In this document: positions 21,367 to 33,676 of the stretch, in pieces
How positions within the stretch are numbered: position 1 is the stretch's first letter
Layout of the letters: each line of letters begins with the position of its first letter
Assembly (NCBI GenBank): GCA_023052935.1
Contig: JAJSOM010000022.1
Location: 24,046 to 88,045, forward strand
DNA: 64,000 nt
DNA from: Piezodorus guildinii
Taxonomy: Eukaryota; Arthropoda; Insecta; Hemiptera; Pentatomidae
Direction of reading: 5' to 3'
The notes under the pieces: model-generated
Databases searched by the model: none
What the model was told of the DNA's origin: nothing
Seen by the model: the letters and a program-made list of their open reading frames with translations, nothing else
Position numbers and translations under genes: made by a program

Positions 21367-22263
21367 TTTTAAATGTTATTAATTTCCTTCTTCGCAGATA
21401 AAGTAGAGCCTTTTGTCTTAATTTATTTTTCTCTTATTTGGCCATTTCAAGCATACAGAGTTTCGATAACAGTTGTATTTGGCATAAATCTACGTAATTA
21501 GGTCTAACCCCCTTACAATGTATATTCATATCTAATGCATATTTAGGATTAGGATTTTATCAATGCATTTTATAAAATAAAAGTATATAAAATAGAATCA
21601 ATAATAACCATTCCATTTTAAATAAAAACACACACATACACCCTTCATTTTTTGTAGAGGCCCTTATACCTTCCTTATTACTTAAGCACAACTCGTGTTA
21701 TTATACTGAGAATACTTTTTCCTCGTGGAACTTGAATACGTTTCTCTTTCCCTCCCAGTCAAAGGAACGAATGCACAGCTCATTGAACAAAAGAATCATT
21801 TGGACTCTAAAAACCGAGCCTTGTTTTCATTTTATTATGGTCAAAGCCTATTTTAAAAAAGAAAAAAAAGGAGAAAGAAACAAGATCCCAACAAAAAGTT
21901 TTGAAGCATTCTCTTAAACGTGAAGAGATGAAAGAACAAGACGTTACCTAATAAATGAAGTTGAAGATCATAACAATGAAAACTTGAAAGAAGCCCGTTT
22001 CAGCTGAGTTGTTGGTTCATTTAAGTTTATAATAATTATTCATTTACTAATAGGTTGTTAATAAAAAGTCCATTTAACTATGCTGGTGTTTGTATTAAAA
22101 TTTCCTGAATTTCTTACTTAATAAGTTGTTAGATACTTACCTTTAAGAACAACTTGAAAAGTGAAGATCTTTATAAATTTCCGCTGTTCATCTTACTTCT
22201 GGGATTTCGTGTTGTCAGTCTGAAATATAAAACATAATCGTTATTGCTTTATTATTTTCAATA
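21367..22263. other. Intergenic, nothing recognised
   Basis: AT-rich. No domain-bearing frame. Confidence 0.45.
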
Positions 22264-22790
22264 ATGAAACTTTGTAATCGACCAAAAAAAATAAATACTC
22301 CTCCTCTCCACTCAAAATCGGAGAGCTTACGTTTCATTCCCAGTCCTTCCGGAATATCAGGAAATGAGGAAGTCGACAGAGCAACAACAGAGGCATATTC
22401 GCTAGAAGAAATAACGCCCTCTTTTATCTCATCATCTGAGCTGTTTCAGCCAATAAACGCGAAGATTATAGACGAATGGCAACAGTCTTGGACTGCTCTT
22501 GAAAACAACAAATTGAAAAATGTCAAACCGATCATCAGCTGCTGGGTCATATCATCAAGAAAGTGCAGGCGTGAGGCGTCCACTCATGACATGAAGGGAT
22601 CCTCACAGTAAGTGATGTTTTTGAAGAGTGTCCTCGTTCCCAGTAGGGAATTTGTAAAATGTGGCGTACCACGTAAAGTCTCGGAGGCATTGAGCGGTAG
22701 GGCCGTCTACGGTGTCATTCATTTGGTGAAGAACATTCGATTATATCACCTCATTTAACACATTCAGGTTATTTTACGCACTTTTTGATA
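22264..22790 (+). pseudogene. I/Jockey-group LINE RNase H and C-terminal remnant
   Basis: The frame encodes the last part of a LINE RNase H domain (FIPSPSGISGNEEVDRATTE, which includes the final acidic residue motif GNEEVD) and the following linker WQQSWTALENNK. Further on, DVFEECP at about 22610-22632 corresponds to the Cys/His C-terminal motif (HVFEECP in the I element at 34 kb), with a deletion in between. The first three RNase H catalytic residues and the RT are missing. Confidence 0.7.
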
Positions 22791-23495
22791 ATTTACTCAC
22801 ACTTTTTATTTTTTTACCTTTTGTTGCTAATCATCGAGTTTGCAGTTCCGATTAAATTATAGTGTTTATTGTCCCCATTTTTCTGTTTTATTCTTATTTA
22901 TTTCGTCCTTTTAAAATCGATTTATTTATTTTTTATTTTTTTCCACCTCTCATCAAAGGTAAGTTTGTTTTGGGCAATAATAACCACTCGCAGTTTTTTG
23001 CCCTTAAAACCGAAACAACAACAACAGCGAATAAATAAGAATCCGTTTCGTTTAATTAATAAATTAAAAAAGTACCATTTGTATTTCATTGTAAATCCCA
23101 TAAATTTTCCATTCGATAGAAAATTAAGTTTTCGACAAAATGAAAAAAAGAATCATTGAAATTGGTTTTCAACTAGCTGAGATATTGCGTTTTGAAATCA
23201 GCTTTAGTTATATATTATGCTTTAAATCATTGCTTTTCATATTACTTAATTGCCTATCAACAGATATGTAAATAGTTATACCCTAATATTGTTATTTGGA
23301 AATAATAAACCATTGTGTAATAATTTGCAGCGTTTTTTTTTTGTTTTGTTTGTTTTTAATGCTAATGATACCCCACAACTATTAATTTGCTACTTCTTCA
23401 CACCTTCAGCTTAATTCCTTTAAACATCTGTAATATAAACTTCATAGTTTTTCAACAAAAACACATTTCTAACAGCAGTAGGTATTTATAATTTA
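22791..23495. other. Intergenic, nothing recognised
   Basis: AT-rich. The frame at 22869-23159 is low-complexity and not credible. Confidence 0.45.
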
Positions 23496-23499
23496 TTAA

Positions 23500-23624
23500 T
23501 CCTCCTAGCGTCCGCAAACGACATCATTGTATTTGGGAATAAAGGAAGGAATCTCCAATACAATCACCGAATCCTCCAGGAAGAATTAAAGTTGCTGAGT
23601 ATGTAAATAAACAGCTACAACACG

Positions 23625-23657
<33 letters not shown>

Positions 23658-23758
23658 AAAGAGAGAAGAAGGAAGTTAGCCCTTCCTTCTTCTCTCTTTA
23701 TCCTTTTTTTATTATTTTTTTTTTCGTGTTGTAGCTGTTTATAAACAGCTACAACACG

Positions 23759-23789
<31 letters not shown>

Positions 23790-24000
23790 AAAGAGAGAAG
23801 AAGGAAGGGTTAACCAAGTGATACGATTGAAGAGAAAATAATTGAAAAATGTAAGAAACTTCAAATATCTTGGTGTCAATTTAAATGAAAAAGGCTGGTT
23901 AAACGAAGAAATTTAAAAAACAAAACAAAAAAACATCAAACTATTCAGCAAATGCTTCAATTCACTGAAAACAGGCTTTTTAAGAGACAATTGAAGAATG
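23500..24000 (+). pseudogene. Decayed LINE reverse transcriptase interrupted by a foldback
   Basis: Left of the foldback the plus strand reads ASANDIIVFGNKGRNLQ and ILQEELKLLSM, matching the catalytic YADD-IVV-G region and the following helix. Right of it NFKYLGVNLNEKGWLNEEI and FSKCFNSLKTGFLRDN match the thumb-region (K-YLG) motif of RTE-like LINEs. The catalytic YADD has become SAND. The two halves belong to one decayed gene; the foldback (23604-23811) lies between them. Confidence 0.6.
23604..23811. repeat. Direct-inverted-direct foldback repeat
   Basis: A ~70-bp unit (aaacagctacaacacg, A(27-29), ggataaagagagaagaagga) occurs at 23606-23675, in inverted orientation at 23677-23740, and again direct at 23741-23811. 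The second junction is the perfect palindrome gctgtttataaacagc (23734-23749). The middle copy's homopolymer is interrupted by attat. Confidence 0.9.
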
Positions 24001-24007
24001 AATGAAT

Positions 24008-24088
24008 GAAAAATTATTTGCATTCTGGGACACCAAGTCCTGTTACAATAATACAAAAGTACATATTTGATATTCCTTTTCTGACTAT
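24008..24088 (-). repeat. CR1-like LINE 3'UTR end fragment
   Basis: attctgggacaccaagtcct matches the 3' terminus of the CR1-like copies at 12200 and 28130. Only the terminal ~80 bp are present. Confidence 0.55.
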
Positions 24089-24093
24089 ACAAA

Positions 24094-24931
24094 TCTCTAT
24101 ATACATAAAATGATTTTAAATAATGATAAATTTTGGTTTCCGCTAACTCCTCCTAAACCACATGACGGATTTTGATGCGGATTTCACTATTATTTAGGGC
24201 ATTATCTCCTAAAGATTTATAAGCATAATACATTCCGATTTAGCTTTTCTTTAAACGAGAAAAATAAATTTTCTGTAACCAAGTCATAAAAAAGTTATCC
24301 CTGAAATATAAGTTGTAACATGGACGTATTATATAGTCTTGGAAAGAGCAAGATTTTAGAAAAGTTAATATGCAATAAAAAAAAATCGTACTAGTTAATA
24401 TAAAGTAGTTGTAAGCCCATACACTTATGAAAATATTTTATTAGTAAAGAGGAAGGTTATAGTTGAATGTAAAGGATTGTGCTGTTTAGGATTCTTCCAT
24501 TTAGTACGCAAGATTTAAGAAACAATATCACGTACCGAACTGTAATTAATTTGTTAAAATATATGGAAAGTTGTTTTTAATCCATTAACTAACTTTGTTA
24601 ATAATTATTTCTATTTTAAGATCATTATTGAAAACAGACGTTCCTCTGAAAACTATATGCTAGGAGCATGGGAACTAAATTAAACTTTAAAAATCTATTT
24701 AGAAAAAGTTCATTCCAAATGTAAGATAATAATAAATCGGATGAAGTAGGATAATGAATAAACGTCATGTAGTAAAGATAATATTTTATTGCTAAGTGAA
24801 CTTTTCTTTTAGATTAACTCAAAATCATAAAGTGATAAACTCTTAATTTGTGAAATTGTTCTTTTTTAAACATAAATGACCTTTAAACCATCTTTAAAAT
24901 GTACCCGTGCGAAGCAAAGGTGGATCGCTAG
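24094..24931 (+). mobile_element. Non-autonomous Helitron
   Basis: It begins TCTCTATATACATAAAATG after an A and ends gtggatcgCTAG before a T, fitting Helitron insertion between A and T with 5'-TC and 3'-CTRR. The 3' part cccgtgcgaagcaaaggtgg resembles the widespread arthropod Helitron ending GTGCGAAGC.GGG.GG.TCGCTAGT. The 838-bp interior encodes no Rep/helicase. It shares a motif (tatatagtcttggaaag) with the H1 family (tataccgttggaaag). Confidence 0.65.
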
Positions 24932-25171
24932 TATTATAATATTATTTACAAAATGTATATACATAATAGATATCAAATTATATTACATATAATGAATTTA
25001 TTTAGATGTTCAAAGGTAAAGAATTTTAAATAACAAAATTATGTGCTTAAACAGAAAAAAAAATGAATAAAGAATAAGGAGGCTAAATAATAGGCTGAAT
25101 AACTTAATAAAGACACGGCAGATTGGTGTTCTAGGAGATGTATTAACAGTTGATTTTTGAAGTCAGTTAAG

Positions 25172-25442
25172 GATTGACGGATCATCTGTAGCAGGGTGGC
25201 TAGCATAACAACCTTCAATGCCAAAGATCAAGGGTTCAAACCCGCAGTAGGTCCTATGATGTTTTAATTGGAGTAAAATATCCTTTGTTATACAGTCCTT
25301 TGGAGGGGACACACCTGTGCGATGTCAGGTACTCGTTAAAGATCCCTATTCTAATTAAACTTGGACAGGCAACATTTATGACTCCCATTTTAGCATCGTC
25401 CAATTAGCCACAGTAGCATAAAGTGACGTTAAATAAACAAAC
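25172..25442 (+). mobile_element. tRNA-derived SINE S1, best plus-strand copy
   Basis: A box tagcagggtgg at 25189-25199 and B box ggttcaaaccc at 25233-25243 give an internal pol III promoter with tRNA-like spacing. The body runs through tcctttgttatacag, acctgtgcgatgtcagg, ctcgttaaagatccct and tccaattagccacagtagca to the 3' end gcataaagtgacgttaaat and an aaacaaacaaa tail. About 270 bp. It would be mobilised by a LINE. Other copies: 3630, 10228, 14325, 17618, 40447 and 58188. Confidence 0.85.
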
Positions 25443-25519
25443 AAAGGATTGAGATGTACGAATCGACTTAGGTGAGAAGAAGAAGACTGTATATAAAAAA
25501 AAATTCATTCAAATAATTA

Positions 25520-25945
25520 CGTATCCTTGCGATTCCTTGATTATTACTTCAAAGCAACGAAGCCCACTTCAAGCAATGAAAATAAGATTGCTGAAGAGTG
25601 TAGAAGTTAAAACAAAGGGGTGCAGGATATGATATGATATAACAAGAGTAATATTGGTGTACAGCCGGTTGAAAATATTATAGAAGAAAATAAACGACGC
25701 TGGTTTGGCCGCATGAAAAGAAAGAAATGATAGCCAAAATACGAGGCTAGGTCGAAAGGAAAAAGTGCAAGAGAAGACTCAGAAACTATTGAGAAGGTGG
25801 CTCTAGAGAGAAAAATCATGGAGTGGAGCAGGCGTGGGCAGCTGTTTTTGGATAGGAGCTGCTTAAGGCAGGCTATGTTAAGTAAGAGTCTCTCTACTGA
25901 CCAACAGTAGGGAAGGAGACGTTTAAGAAGAAGAACAATATAATA
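25520..25945 (+). pseudogene. RTE-type LINE C-terminal remnant
   Basis: Plus-strand pieces read RLLKSVEVKTKGCRI, ENKRRWFGRMKR, KGKSARED and later SRRGQLFLDRSCLRQA. They match the RTE C-terminus in the intact element at 45 kb (FLRRIVGKTRRDRVRN, RQLKWFGHVIRM, RRPRGRPRM). Several stops and shifts are present. It ends aagaagaagaac near 25930, like the (AAG)n tail of the 45-kb RTE, so it probably belongs to that RTE-2 type. Confidence 0.65.
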
Positions 25946-26559
25946 TAAATTGTTTTATTGAGCTTCGTATACCAATCAACAGATCAAATACATTTTCAAT
26001 ATTTCATTAAGTATATTTTAAATGTATAAAATAGCCCTCATCCAATTCCCAACTAACTTAAATTACCACATAATGAAAACAAAGGATTGAAACAACAGCT
26101 GTCAGGCACAATGAAAAGTGATGTATACAAAATATATGTGTCCATCAATAAAAGCTAAAACGGCCTGTTTAAACATTTAATATTTCATTTCCCTCGTTTA
26201 ATTTCTATTTCCATCCTTATATACTATCCTGCCATAAGCACACATAATTTCTAATTCATGTCATATTTCGAAAGTGGAATTGACGTATCCGATTTCAGAG
26301 TGAACTAAACGCGTTTTGTTAAACAAATATAATACATTTTTTATCATAATTTTAACTGAGCCAAGCCACAATTCTTTTAATTCATCAGTCGAGCTTTTTG
26401 ATTTGATGGCAGTATATAAACTCATAAAAAACCCAGTAAGTCTTAAAAAATGTTTAAAGTTGCGATTGAAAAATAAAATATAATAATAATCATTTCAATA
26501 TTAACCATGTTCTTATTTTTCTTTTTACTTTAAATTAATTTAACTGTACATGAAATATA
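25946..26559. other. Intergenic, nothing recognised
   Basis: AT-rich, no feature. Confidence 0.45.
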
Positions 26560-27113
26560 TGATCAAATGACCAAGTACCTCAATCAGGCCTGTGTGTGGA
26601 AAGTCAACCTCGAAAACGATAAATTGTTTTAAAACTAAATTTTCATATTCTAAAAGCTCATATGCCTGAGATGTTACAGCAGATTAAAAAAAAATTAGCC
26701 ATATCATTTTATTAGCATCGATAAAAAACGCCTAAATAGACTTGATCAAATTTTATCAACCAATTAAATGATAAAACAGCAAATACATTTTTTAGGTAAT
26801 TATTTTATGCGAACATTAGAATAGTAATATAGATGTATAATATACCGTTGGATAGCTCAAGATATATGAAAAAATGTGGTATTATAGACAAAGTTGTGAA
26901 ATGTTATGTGAAGTAACGAATAGTGCATGAGCGTAAGAGGTTATTGTAAATAACAATTTTATATTGTTATTTTAATTAATCTACAACAGATATTCTCAAC
27001 GAAACTGAATAAAATTTTTTAACTTTTTTCAACTCTAATTGGTTTAGTTGTTCTTTAATTGATTTTATTTGAACAACCTAGGTAAGTGAAAGTCATGAGT
27101 TGCCCGCACCAGA
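26560..27113 (-). mobile_element. Helentron-like element H1, internally deleted
   Basis: It starts within the GT-rich part (tgtgtgtgg near 26593), jumps from gatgttacagcag to ttagccatatcattttatt (middle missing), then follows H1 to gtaagtgaaagtcatgagtt and tgcccgcaccaga at 27113. It contains the same tataccgttgg motif. Confidence 0.65.
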
Positions 27114-27214
27114 TTTAATCACGTTATAGTAGCATTTACAAATATGTTTTATTTGTAGAATACAATAAGTGGAACTACCTATCAACACTTCAATATCATA
27201 TGTAAGTTAGCAGA

Positions 27215-27445
27215 TCTCGAGCCCATCTTCATTTCAGTCTCCTCGGCGTTTTATTGGGAACGCTTGACCGATTATTTAGAGGTTCCAAACAACTGGGTAG
27301 AGTTGATTACAAGTATAAGCGTGGGCAGAGAGTTATTACTCCCTTAAGTCTGCAACAAATGGGAAATCGAGGTCTTAATAAATTACTTTATCGGTGACCA
27401 AATAAGGAGCTGAGAGATTGGATGCTGGTGGAATGTGTACGTTTA
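27215..27445 (-). pseudogene. Jockey-type LINE C-terminal remnant
   Basis: On the minus strand SAPYLVTDKVIY then DLDFPFVADLRE corresponds to the Jockey C-terminal signature (NAPYYVSNYTLHHDLNVPFI in the intact element). It is related to the remnant at 4848-5222. Heavily decayed. Confidence 0.5.
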
Positions 27446-28095
27446 GTAAAGCCCTAATACTTAATTATTTATGTATAAATAGGTCCAAAGATAGTGTCAT
27501 TAATGAGATTTTAATAGTAGATTTAAAGTTTGGATCATTTCTATAGTAAGTGTTGAAGTAAAATGTATGAGTGTTCCGATTTTAAAACTCAAAAATCGAC
27601 CCTTAAAAGCATCTTAATAAAAAATATTATCTACACAGATTTTATAATATAATTTTTTCAATGTAAATAAGAATGGATTATGTACTTTGGGTCTTTTGGC
27701 CTGACGTTGTGTACTTCAATTTTACATATATGTTATCCTTAAGGAACCAAGTTTCAAAATTAAGTTATTTTCGATTATATTATATTAAATGCTAAAATAA
27801 ATAAAATATTGATGTAAATTAATAAAATAGCCAGCAGATTTCAGGGCTTATTCGTGAAATAGGGTAAAAACAGGCAAAATGGGCAACACCTATGGCCCAA
27901 ACCGTTGTGACGTTGAGTCTGAAGTAGACTCAAGCTGAGAAAAATATATAAACAGGTAATGAAGCGGTTATAAATCACCTCTAGTTCATGCTTTTATTAA
28001 ATCTTCCTAATTTATGGCTATTTGAAAACATTAAACTATCTTTTTATTTATGTTGGAGAAGATATTGATCCTTTATGTTTTACCTTTTTTTGCCA
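27446..28095. other. Intergenic, nothing recognised
   Basis: AT-rich, ending in a short (GAA)n run at 28100-28126 that may be the tail of an unrecognised LINE. Confidence 0.4.
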
Positions 28096-28127
28096 TTAAA
28101 GAAGAAGAAGAAAGAAGAAAAAAAAAC

Positions 28128-28800
28128 TTTATTCTGGGACTGAGTCCCCTCAGAATAACATGAAATTTAACACAGTAAAATAGTCACATCTGGCCAAGAT
28201 ACAAAATTAATGAGGAAAAAAATTGATTTAACATGAGAAAAAATAAAATAAATAAATAAAAATAATGATAAGAAATATAAACATTTGGTGTCAATATAAT
28301 TAACTAATATTTAACGCTTTTCATAGAACTAAAAGAAAATGCACAAACAAAAAATAACAACAAATGTACAGTTATTTTAACTTACTTAAACACTTGTAAA
28401 AAATTAAAAGTATTGATTATCCTCTAACAGTCAAATTATTATTGTCAGCTAGCGTCATTATAATAATCATCAAGTGAGCAGATACTGAAAAAAAAAGGTA
28501 TTTGAAAGTGAAGTGAGAGGTTGCTCGACGGATGTTTGTTGGGAAAGAATTCCAAAAAGTAGTGGAGCGGGATAGAAAGAAACGTTCATGTGCTTTAGTT
28601 CTTTGGGAAGGAACACAAAGGTCGGAATGTCGGGATCTAGTTTCTTGTGAATGGATTGATGGTTTGAACTGTAGAAGATCGTATAAATAGGGGTTTTATT
28701 ATTGTTATTGTTATTCTTGAGTTTACTATTATATTTTTGTTGATTTAATAATAATAGTCCTGTGAAGTGGTTGAGCAAGAGGCGCTGGAATCTCTTGGGA
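28128..28800 (-). pseudogene. CR1/L2-like LINE 3' end with 3'UTR
   Basis: On the minus strand about 28690-28460 gives SIHSQETRSRHSDLCVPSQR, FFLSRSTTFWNSFPTNIRRA and FKYLFFQYLL, the CR1-like C-terminus. An AAC/AAT insertion at 28695-28760 disrupts the upstream frame. The 3'UTR continues to the family end ttattctgggactgagtccc at 28130. No RT catalytic motif remains. Confidence 0.7.
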
Positions 28801-28859
28801 TCTTCCCTTGACATCCTCTTATGGTTATTAAAGCTTGATTCGGAATTTACAGGGGCAAC

Positions 28860-29411
<552 letters not shown>

Positions 29412-31529
29412 CCTCCGTTGGTCGAAGACTCTTTTTCCGCAGGAAAAGAGTATGGTACCAGCTTAGAGCTATGGAAGAAATTGGCTGCCCTATGTCTCGT
29501 ATTGCAGTCAACTTCATAAATAGATGATGAAACCCTACTTTTTATGGTAAAAGGTCCTTTCCTAACTTCATCCAACTTATCTCTATTCAATCTATTGCCA
29601 TTCGAAACGTACACCAAATCTCCTTCCTGAAATTCATGGTCCTTCCTCGTTTGATCTACCCGCTTCTTAATTCTTTCAAAACTTATTCTTGAATTTTCAA
29701 ATGCTTTCTGCCGATCTGCACTCAAATCAGTTTCACGTTTCAATTCTTCAGGAACTATTTCGGATGTCATTCCATATAACAGATAAGCGGGTGAAAATTT
29801 AGTCGTTCCGTGAGGTGTGTTGTTGTACTCCTTGACACAAGACTCAGCCACAGTGGTCCAAGACACCTCATCATCAGTCTCATTTATTCGACAACGGATT
29901 CTGTTTACCAATGTTTGATTTAACCGTTCATTCAGTCCATTGGATTGTGGGTTGTCTACTGCTGTATAGAGGAGATCAATTTTCTTGTTTTGTAGGTATG
30001 TTCTGAACTTCCTTGCATTGAACGCCCCATATTGATCAACTAGCAACATTTTTATTTTGTTTCCTTCTGCCACTGGGTTGATCAGTTTGATGAAATCAGT
30101 AACACTTTGTCCACTGGAAGTACGGATCCACGCATACCTAGAAAAATGATCTACCAGTAAGTGAAGGTATTTCTTTGTTGAGTTATTTCTAGCAAAACCA
30201 CCTATTGTGTCGATGGACATGATATGATAGGGATATTCTGCTGGACCTAACTGAGAAAGGATTCCGATTGCTCTTCCCGATCTAGATTTATTTTTAGCAC
30301 AGATCTCACAAGCTCTGCAAAACTGATTTATAAGTTTATCCATGTCTTTAAAATAATAGAAGGGTCTCAATTTTTCAGCTATTTGGCTGGTGCCAATATG
30401 CCCGTAAAATTGGTGGATTTTGTCAATCAAGTTGAGTCCTAATCCCATTGACACATATATTCGTTTCCTATTGTTTAGCATCTTAAAGCTAATTTTGTCA
30501 TCTTTAAAAACCTTCTTCGAAGCTGCAATTTCATCTTTAATTGTTTCTTGATCATTTATGATGTCATCGATTTGAATCATGTTGATCACCTTCAAACAAT
30601 CATTTTCATCTTCAAAGCTTTCTAGAACTGGGTTTCTGGATAACGCATCAGCTTCTATATTGTCCTTGCCTTCTTTATAAATGACTTTGAAGTTGTACTG
30701 AGACAGATACAACATCAAATCACCCAACGCCTCATCTGTTCGGGATTTACATTTCAAATTTATAAGCGGTTTATGATCCGATGTTACAGTAAAAGCCTTA
30801 CCAATGAGATAATGTTGCCAATAAACAATTGCTTCTTTTATTGCTAGGCATTCCAAATACATTATCTCTTTCTTCATTTGACCAGGGGTCAATTTCTTAG
30901 AAAAATAACCAACCGGATGTAGGATACCATCTGCTTGTGGCTGCTTCAGAACTGCACCCAGACCCGTACGGCTTGCATCAACTTCGATAACTATATCTTT
31001 TTCATGGTCATAGATTGCTAAGACTGGTGCTGTACATAGATATAACTTTAATTCTTGAAAACACGATTCACATTTATCAGACCATGTAAATTTTTCGTCT
31101 TTCTTCAAAAGATTATGTAATGGGGCTAATCTCTCTGTACAATGATCGATGAATTTTCGATAAAAATTAATTTTCCCCAGCAGTTGACGAACCATTTTTC
31201 TTGTCGTAGGACGTTGAAATTCTTTTATTGCAATCAAATTATCATTAATCGGACGAACCTTGCCATATTCTATTACATGGCCTAAGTATTTGACTGAACG
31301 CATAGCGAAACCACATTTCACTAGCTTTAATTTAAGCCCTTCTTTCTTAACTGCTTCAAGGACTAAGCCCAAATGTTTCAGATGTTCTTCATAAGATTGT
31401 GAAAAAATCAAAATGTCATCAATGTAATTTACACAAAAACTACTTAAACTGTGTTTACGTAAAATACCTGCCAAAAATTCGTTGAAAGATAGCTGGTGAA
31501 TTTTTAAAACCAAACGGTAGGACTTTCCA

Positions 31530-32462
31530 TTACCAATGGCCTTTTTGCGTTATAAATGCTGTCTTTTTCCGATCTTTCATTCGAAGAGGTATAGACCAAA
31601 AAGCCGAGTTGATATCTAAAGCAGTAAACCAGCTGCAGTCACCGACATTCACTACTAGATCATCGATTCTGGGAAATGGTTGGGGCTCAGGCACTACTAA
31701 CTTGTTTAGTTCGCGAAAATCAACACATAGCCGCGTTCTTTTCCCATCTTCTTTCTTGAATGCTAATGTTACAGGTGATGCAAAAGGTGAACTCGATTCT
31801 TCAATCAAATCATTTTCTAATAATTTGGAAATTTGTGAGTCGATTTCCTCTTGATCAGGGTAAGAACATCTATATGGTTTCCGTGAAATATATCTGTCCT
31901 CTTTCAATTTAATGTGAGCTTCGCTATCTCCAACTATACCCACGTCAAACTTATTATTGGCAAAACACCTTTCGTATTCATTTAACATCTTCATAATGTC
32001 ATGCTTTTTATTTTCATCCAAATATTCTAAATTTACTTCTAAGGAATTCTTATCATTTCCGAACGATTTAAATATTGATTTATCATCTCTGGTTACAACT
32101 TTCGAAGAATCCTTGTCAATTCTCGCGCTTTTCACTTCGATTATGCTGTCCTTTGTTTTCTGTTTAATTCTTAGATTTTCATCTTGTATAAGTTTAAACT
32201 TCTTTATAGCATCTAAACCAAGTAATAAATCGTAATTGAAATTACTATTTTTAACAACATATAGGTTAAGTGTATCTTCTATTTCCCCTATTTTTAAACG
32301 AAGGCTAGCCCGGCTTTTGCAAAAATTCACATCACTGATAGTTTTCAAAATACTTCTATTAGAGAGCAATTTCGATTTCAATAAACGAACAAGCTTTTCA
32401 TTAACTAATGAACAAGTAGAACCGTTATCATAAACAGCTGTCACTACTTTATTTCTGTCCAC
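31530..32462 (-). pseudogene. Gypsy pol: protease and RT N-terminal part
   Basis: The N-terminus has a retropepsin-like segment VVTAVYDNGSTCSLVNEKLV. The catalytic triplet reads DNG rather than the usual DSG/DTG, which is odd. The RT follows: EAHIKLKEDRYISRKPYR, ASPVTLAFKKEDGKRTRLCV, DFRELNKLV and FTALDINSAFWSIPL. The frame ends in TAA right after FITQKGHW; the sequence beyond (WKVLPFGFKNSP in that frame) shows the stop is a nonsense change within RT motif 4. The coding frame extends a little upstream of 32462 and overlaps the end of gag. Confidence 0.85.
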
Positions 32463-32512
32463 TTCTACGTTAATCTTGATTAATGTACATGGTGTGAGCT
32501 TTTCCGGGCCAT

Positions 32513-33613
32513 TTAGTTTTTTGAACTCTCTTCATTTTGAATTTCAATTCCCGAAAGATCAATTTTCAAACCGTCATCCAGTTCCGTCATATTAACTACA
32601 TTTTTATTTTGATACGGTTTATTTCCGCATACTGACGTTGGATGAAAACGATTTTTAAAACCAAGTTCCTCGCATATGGTGCATGGTCTTCTCTCCATAG
32701 CATTTACTTTTTCCATTTTTCTTTTCACCATGTCAGTCTTCTTCGTCTCTACATTTTGTTTTTTTTCCAATATTTTCTTCATCACGTAAGAATCATTAAA
32801 ATTTTTCATTTCTCTCAAAATATCATTTACTGTCTCTATATTATCTCTATTAAGCCTATCCTGAACATCTAGGGGTAAATTATACACTATTTGATATATT
32901 CTATAGATTTCGGGCATATCTTTGTCTGCTTCCAAAAGCAAACGTTCTTTCTTGAGAACATAATCGATCAGCGAACCGAACATATACTTGTAATTGAATG
33001 CTGTGCGAATCGCCGTCCAACCCTTTCTGCCATAAACTAATAAAAATGAGTTTTTCCAAACTTCCCAATCAGCTATTGGTAATTTAATTAAACTTGAACC
33101 GTACCATTCTTTTGCATTGCCATCCATAAACAACTTTAAAGCTTCTACCCTGGTGGAACTATCAAATATCTTAAATCTGATACATTCCTTCTCAAAAGAG
33201 GTTATCCAATTTAAAGCTTCTTGCTTTCCATTAAACTTGCTTAAAAGAAATTTGTGTTCTATTTCACTTAAAGTTACTGCATAAGTAGTTGAAATACGGT
33301 CCTCTAATTCCTTAATACGTTTCATCAAAAAAACCTCGTTGGCCGTTTTTGTTTCTCCTAATGCAATATTCATAGCACTAGCTTCATCTACATTATATTC
33401 TTCTAAATAGTGATCACTAATTCTGAAGTTATCATCTTCATCTAAATATTTATTTTTCAATTCCGGTTTAAAAGCAATAGCAACTTTTCTATAACCTCCT
33501 AATTTAGTAATAGAATTTTTCATACTCACAATTGTTTTACTTGCTAATAGTTCTTTGTGCAAGTCCAAATCCTTTAACTGCTCTGGTAAACTGTACCATA
33601 CAACGTTGTCCAC
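32513..33613 (-). pseudogene. Gypsy gag, split by the I-type LINE
   Basis: The capsid-type region (ALNWITSFEKECIRFKI, LFMDGNAKEWYGSSLI, residues ~150-200) is the retrotransposon gag fold common in Ty3/Gypsy. Near residue 320-340 CTICEELGFKNRFHPTSVC resembles a zinc knuckle with unusually wide spacing. The listed start is internal: the frame is open upstream to the LINE junction at 33676, and the first ~7 codons, with the ATG at 39891-39889, lie on the far side of the LINE. The intact gag would be about 390 aa. This gag cannot be made as one protein from this copy. Confidence 0.85.
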
Positions 33614-33676
33614 AGACAGAGCAGTTAACTCATACGTTGCTTCTCCTCTCTTGACAATATGGACATGAAGTTTCTT

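Noticed and set aside
22869..23159. 96-codon plus frame
   Set aside because: Phe/Ile/Lys-rich low-complexity sequence.
25189..25243. tRNA gene
   Set aside because: A and B boxes are present but no cloverleaf can be drawn, and the unit is repeated with a SINE body and tail.
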